Below are positions 31,559 through 32,410 of a stretch of 32,410 nucleotides of DNA, piece after piece (position 1 is the stretch's first letter; each line of letters begins with the position of its first letter). The stretch covers positions 1 through 32,410 of the forward strand of contig JACCSP010000035.1 of assembly GCA_013812905.1 (NCBI GenBank). Direction: 5' to 3'. The position numbers and the translations under genes were made by a program. A model generated the notes under the pieces. It made no database searches and was not told the origin of the DNA. It saw nothing but the letters and a program-made list of their open reading frames with translations. The stretch comes from Pyrinomonadaceae bacterium (GTDB lineage: Bacteria; Acidobacteriota; Blastocatellia; Pyrinomonadales; Pyrinomonadaceae).

Positions 31559-32401
31559 ACTAGCACCTTAGGAAGAGAGTTTCCGTTTCCACTCTTTCGA
31601 TTGTGGAGCGGGTGCCTAGTTCTTCCATAGCTTTGTTTCCCAGAGCCGCCCGATGATCCCGGACGGTCGGATTTTCCGAGTCCGGTTCGAGGCCACCGCA
31701 TACACCATGCGTCTTCCGCCACCGAGTTGAGTTTAAGTCAATGGCCAACATACACTCAGCCCCACTGACGTTTACGCACAGCCTAGTAACTACTGTGGGT
31801 TACAGGTCGCTTCCGGCATGGCATCCGGCACCTGCCCACAATTCATTACACAGTGTGCCCAGAGGTCCTTTGCGCCAGAGAGGGTTAACTCCCCGCGTTG
31901 CTCTTACGACCTCATGTGCCAGTCCCAAAGCCTCTCCCCAGCTGTCGCTTTTCGCTCGCTGGGCAGTCCTTGCAGCTTGGACCATCCGCTGCTGGTCTTT
32001 GGGACCTTCCCGACGTTATGTGACGCGAACCTTTTCTTGGATGCTTGGACCCTTACCCCGGCTCTCTCGGTGGTGCCTGTACCCGTTTCTTCCCACTGAG
32101 CGGCGGCCTTCCCGCAACGGTTACACGGTCGGCAGTGCGGCGAAAACCCGTACAACGACTTCAGTACGGACCGTAATTTCGGGGCTGCAGTCATTTCTTA
32201 ATGTTCAGGCCTCCAAGTTTGCTTGCCACCCGGGTTGTTCCTACCGCTGGCGCTTTCGCCTTCAGGGCAGCTGTGACTTTTACTTCCGAGCACCGTGCGT
32301 GTCGTTACCTTCCCGCACGTCGGATATGCTAGCCGTCTGAATCGGGTAATTGACGGCAGGGGACTTGCACCCCATTAGATTCGCGACCTTGTCGGCCGCA
32401 T
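31559..32401 (-). mobile_element. Group II intron-like structured RNA, 5' part, no reverse transcriptase
   Basis: Reading the minus strand from 32401, ATGCG opens a hairpin GCGGCC-GACAA-GGUCGC (32399-32383). It needs a G-U pair possible only on this strand. A GGGG-UGCAAGU-CCCC hairpin follows (32373-32359). The GGUGCAAGUCC word, GGGAAGGTAACG (about 32312), GGCGAAAGCGCC (about 32250) and GGTGGCAAGCAAAC resemble domain I of bacterial group II introns. Further nested stems occur at the far end: ACTAGGCACC with GGTGCTAGT (31620-31559), enclosing TCCAC/GTGGA. No reverse transcriptase motifs and no recognisable domain V are seen. The 5' end would be AUGCG, not the usual GUGYG. Frames of up to 199 codons inside are not protein-like. 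The boundaries are uncertain, and 31400-31558 holds nothing else I recognise. Confidence 0.5.
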
Positions 32402-32410
32402 CCAACCGTT

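Noticed and set aside
31741-32340. 199-codon plus-strand frame and several overlapping frames at the right edge
   Set aside because: Composition (Ser, Arg, Pro, Trp, Cys-rich) has no domain logic, frames overlap on both strands, and the DNA shows RNA-like nested stems with strand-specific wobble on the minus strand.
1-32410. CRISPR array, tRNA or rRNA genes
   Set aside because: No regularly spaced direct repeats of CRISPR length, no cloverleaf with a T-loop GGTTCRANNCC, and no rRNA signature words were found on either strand by eye.

Overview
The window reads as a chromosomal core region of a Gram-negative, aerobic heterotroph. Signs are an MsbA-type exporter, an OmpA-like envelope protein, ETF:quinone oxidoreductase, a pyruvate dehydrogenase complex and a CtaM-like (DUF420) oxidase assembly gene. 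Base composition looks roughly balanced. Gene style, and intergenic spacers rich in short words such as GTCAGTTGTCAGTGG, CCACGAA/TTCGTGG and TGTAGGGC, remind me of Acidobacteriota (Blastocatellia/Pyrinomonadales). That placement is inference; no rRNA or tRNA is present to settle it.

Layout. 1-2017: sufB and an Rrf2/IscR-like regulator with three cysteines, both on the minus strand, behind a promoter whose spacer carries an ACTTTAAAGT palindrome. 2252-7241: an envelope and signalling block on the minus strand (membrane histidine kinase, OmpA-like coiled-coil protein, 56-aa membrane peptide, OmpR-type response regulator). 7377-11429: a plus-strand run msbA-yicC-gmk-rpoZ that starts at a promoter with a palindrome over its -35. 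11467-15700: divergent ETF-QO and a YyaL/DUF255 thioredoxin-like protein. 16007-18544: a membrane HD-GYP/GAF/GGDEF protein. 18620-22430: pdhA-pdhB-pdhC with its own promoter. 22478-23570: a structured leader or small RNA whose intrinsic terminator sits directly before an EamA transporter. 23590-28437: minus-strand FtsH-like protease, M14 peptidase, an unlisted 58-aa zinc-ribbon membrane peptide and a glycine-zipper stress protein. 28593-29759: ferredoxin, an AraC remnant and a DHFR/RibD-like reductase. 29951-31399: a HEAT/barrel-sandwich membrane protein and DUF420, probably part of a respiratory locus continuing outside. 31559-32401: structured non-coding sequence on the minus strand that looks like the 5' part of a group II intron without a reverse transcriptase.

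The genes mostly serve Fe-S assembly, envelope building and central aerobic metabolism. The distinctive part is the non-coding layer. At least five kinds of palindromic intergenic repeat occur, several invading gene ends (the msbA 3' end, the HEAT-gene 5' end, the pdhB-pdhC gap). There are also an EamA leader with competing hairpins, several small genes missed by length cut-offs, and the intron-like RNA at the right edge.
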